A stretch of DNA of 64,000 nucleotides from Malurus cyaneus samueli (Eukaryota; Chordata; Aves; Passeriformes; Maluridae), in assembly GCA_009741485.1 (NCBI GenBank), contig CM019216.1, positions 27,979,741 to 28,043,740 on the forward strand, in the 5' to 3' direction. The notes beneath the pieces are model-generated. The model was not told the origin of the DNA and ran no database searches. It saw only the letters and a program-made list of their open reading frames with translations. The translations under genes were made by a program, and so were the position numbers. Position 1 is the stretch's first letter. Each line of letters starts with the position of its first letter. Below, in pieces: positions 62,068 through 64,000 of the stretch.

Positions 62068-63070
62068 CTTGCCTTCTTATCTGACAGAGACAAACAAACA
62101 TTCTTTGAATATGTGATCTTTGATTATAGTGACTATGGTAAGATTTTTTCCATTTGCCTTATATGAATTCAGTGTTTTACTTTCTCTTTACTTTACTGTG
62201 TTGCTATTAACACAGTGTCACAAGGTATAAGAGTGACCTGTCCCAAGGTTTTTCAGGACACCAAGTTGTATTGCCTTGCCCAGAGGTAGATGGATGGGTG
62301 TTTACTGTGAGAATCTTTCTAGAGCTTGGGAGTAGAGGATCTGGGTGGCTGCAGCCATTCCCAGCATGAATTGATGTAAAGCAGCACTGGTGTTTTTCAC
62401 TGAGGGAGACCAGGAGCATATGAGATCATATGATCCACAATGATATCTGGAGGCAGAAATAATACAGTCAGATGCTGAAGTAAACTGCTGCAATCAGGTC
62501 TGCAAAAAAGTATGTTGTGTCTGCAGCCCTAGTCGAGGGGAGTGAATTACCTAAGACAGTCTTGAGCAGTATGTGAAAGGAAGGGCTCATTTGTGTCCAG
62601 ATGACATGTGCTGTTACTAAAAATGGCAATAGCAAGGACACCACTCAAGTCCACCACAGTTGTCTTGAATGCAGTTGCATTTTTGACTTTTGAAACATTC
62701 AGTTGTGAATAGTTTTCAACAAATCAGATGGAACATGAAGAAAATAATACTTTGATAGTCCAATGAGAAATTTTGTTAGCATGTGGTTTTGTCAAAGTGA
62801 TTTATTCTTATTGTCACATTGATTTTGAGTTCTCTTTAACAACAATGAAAAGAAACCAATGGACTTAAAATTAATTTATTTTACTGTTTTAAAATAAATA
62901 TTTCAAATACTTTAAATACTTTATTTGCAGTATACTTATTCAAAGGATTTGTGCCTGATTTATAAATTAAAATATTTGGGATGGCATTTAAATTTTTTAA
63001 AGCATGTGCTAACTTGCATGTCCAACAGGTACAGCAATTAGCCAGCATCAGGCTAATGCTGATGTGAGTC

Positions 63071-63084
63071 CACACACACACACA
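63071..63084. repeat. (CA)7 microsatellite
   Basis: Seven uninterrupted CA units in intron DNA. Confidence 0.9.
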
Positions 63085-64000
63085 ATGTCTGTTACCCAAG
63101 TTTATATTTTTCCTTTCTACATAGAAAAATGAAATCTAATACATGTAGCTGGAGTGGTTTAAAACATTACTCCTCAGTAGCTGTTCACTGTCAGCAGAAG
63201 GTTGCGGTCAGCCACTGAGCCGCCTTAGTGGGCTGCGTTTGCTCTCATCTGCTTCTGAACGGAGTCAGCTGGGTTCTCCTGTGCCTTGGCTGTTGGTGCA
63301 TGTGGTTGTTCAGTCTCTCATGGAAAACAATTATAGGAACTTAACAGCTCCTAAACTGTTAGAGCTATTTCCGAATTATTGCCATATCTGTAGGGCTCTG
63401 GTACAACACTTGGTGCAGACCAAGGCGCTTTAAAGAATGTCAAAAGTACCACAAGCCATCTTTACAACAGTGAGGAGTGTTTTAGAACTATTTTTGCCCT
63501 AATTGTACATTGGGAAGAGAGACAGTTTCTTGCAAAAACAGGGCTTCCTAATAATGAATTTATAAGAATAAAAATTGTGAAGTGTATTTGACAGTATTTA
63601 GCAGCTGTAGAATTTCATCATTTGTTCCATGATTTCATGCTGTCAAATCTGACAACATGAACTAGTGCCAATCTTTGCTTTGAAAGACAATTTCCTTTTT
63701 ATAAAAATTCTAATTATTAAAGCTAAATTTGGATTTTATTAAAAGGAAGTTGTTAGTCTTTTATATTTGTCAAATAGCTTTCAAAAACTAAGTTGGTTCT
63801 ACCTCTGACAATTAGTCAAAACTATATTTACTGAAAACCACAAATTATATGTTTTTTCCACCTTCTGCTACCAATGGATGAAGTTAGTGTCATTGTGTAG
63901 AAGCCTGGATTTATTAACCATTTTCAGACACATGTAGTTGGGCACACTTAGACCTCATTTAGCTAAAGACACTATTGAGCACCCACTGCGTGTGGAGGAG

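Larger units (their letters stand above)
55661..64000 (+). other. RIMS1 intron 1, distal part to window end
   Basis: AT-rich intron. It holds hairpins at 57269-57304 and 58798-58839, a perfect 22-bp tandem duplication at 62024-62067 and a (CA)7 run at 63071-63084. I looked for RIMS1 exon 2, which would continue the Rab3-binding helix, and did not find it. Confidence 0.6.

Noticed and set aside
1..64000. CRISPR arrays, tRNA or rRNA genes, bacterial operons, additional RIMS1 exons
   Set aside because: No regularly spaced repeats, no tRNA box B with cloverleaf, and no rRNA blocks were seen. RIMS1 exon 2 sequence was looked for in the translations and not found.

Overview
This 64 kb window is from a vertebrate nuclear genome and almost certainly a bird. 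It carries many CR1 LINE fragments with the bird/reptile-type 3' end (copies of ATTCTGTG), ERV-L-like LTRs, an AT-rich background and one sharply bounded CpG island. There are no operons, ribosome binding sites, CRISPR arrays, tRNA genes or rRNA genes. The species cannot be fixed from sequence alone.

The only host protein-coding sequence I can support is the first coding exon of RIMS1 (RIM1, presynaptic active-zone scaffold), + strand, 12825-12988. It lies in a CpG island (about 11960-13720), has an in-frame stop just upstream of its ATG, and ends at a GTAAGC splice donor. Positions 1 to about 11950 are upstream intergenic DNA; 12989 to the window end is RIMS1 intron 1, which is therefore at least 51 kb. 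Exon 2 was not found.

Layout: 1-4232 unique intergenic DNA; 4238-5054 a minus-strand solo LTR with a perfect 5-bp target duplication; 5095-9057 a decayed plus-strand ERV provirus of the same LTR family (5' LTR, broken gag, protease, partial RT, then a deletion directly into a truncated 3' LTR); about 9615-10090 CR1; 10091-11950 unique; CpG island and RIMS1 exon 1; then intron 1 with CR1 copies at about 18800-19325 (-), 25965-27260 (+), 31865-32835 (-), 34359-34915 (-), 39380-40003 (+), 43276-45150 (-) and 55538-55660 (+), an unrelated compact LTR at about 42667-43001 (+), and a second solo LTR of the ERV family at 52243-52982 (-). The rest is unique, AT-rich intron with a few small tandem duplications and hairpins.

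The most interesting observation is a roughly 360-bp patch shared by two CR1 copies 11 kb apart (32413-32771 and 43772-44132). By eye it has no substitutions, only four 1-base homopolymer length differences, while the same two elements are strongly diverged on both sides. That pattern fits recent gene conversion, or an assembly artefact. Other points of note are the head-to-head LTR pair 40 bp apart, the RT-to-LTR deletion junction, a uORF candidate ahead of RIMS1, two clean intronic hairpins, and an unexplained cluster of minus-strand reading frames at 16031-17047. I found no convincing novel biological system.
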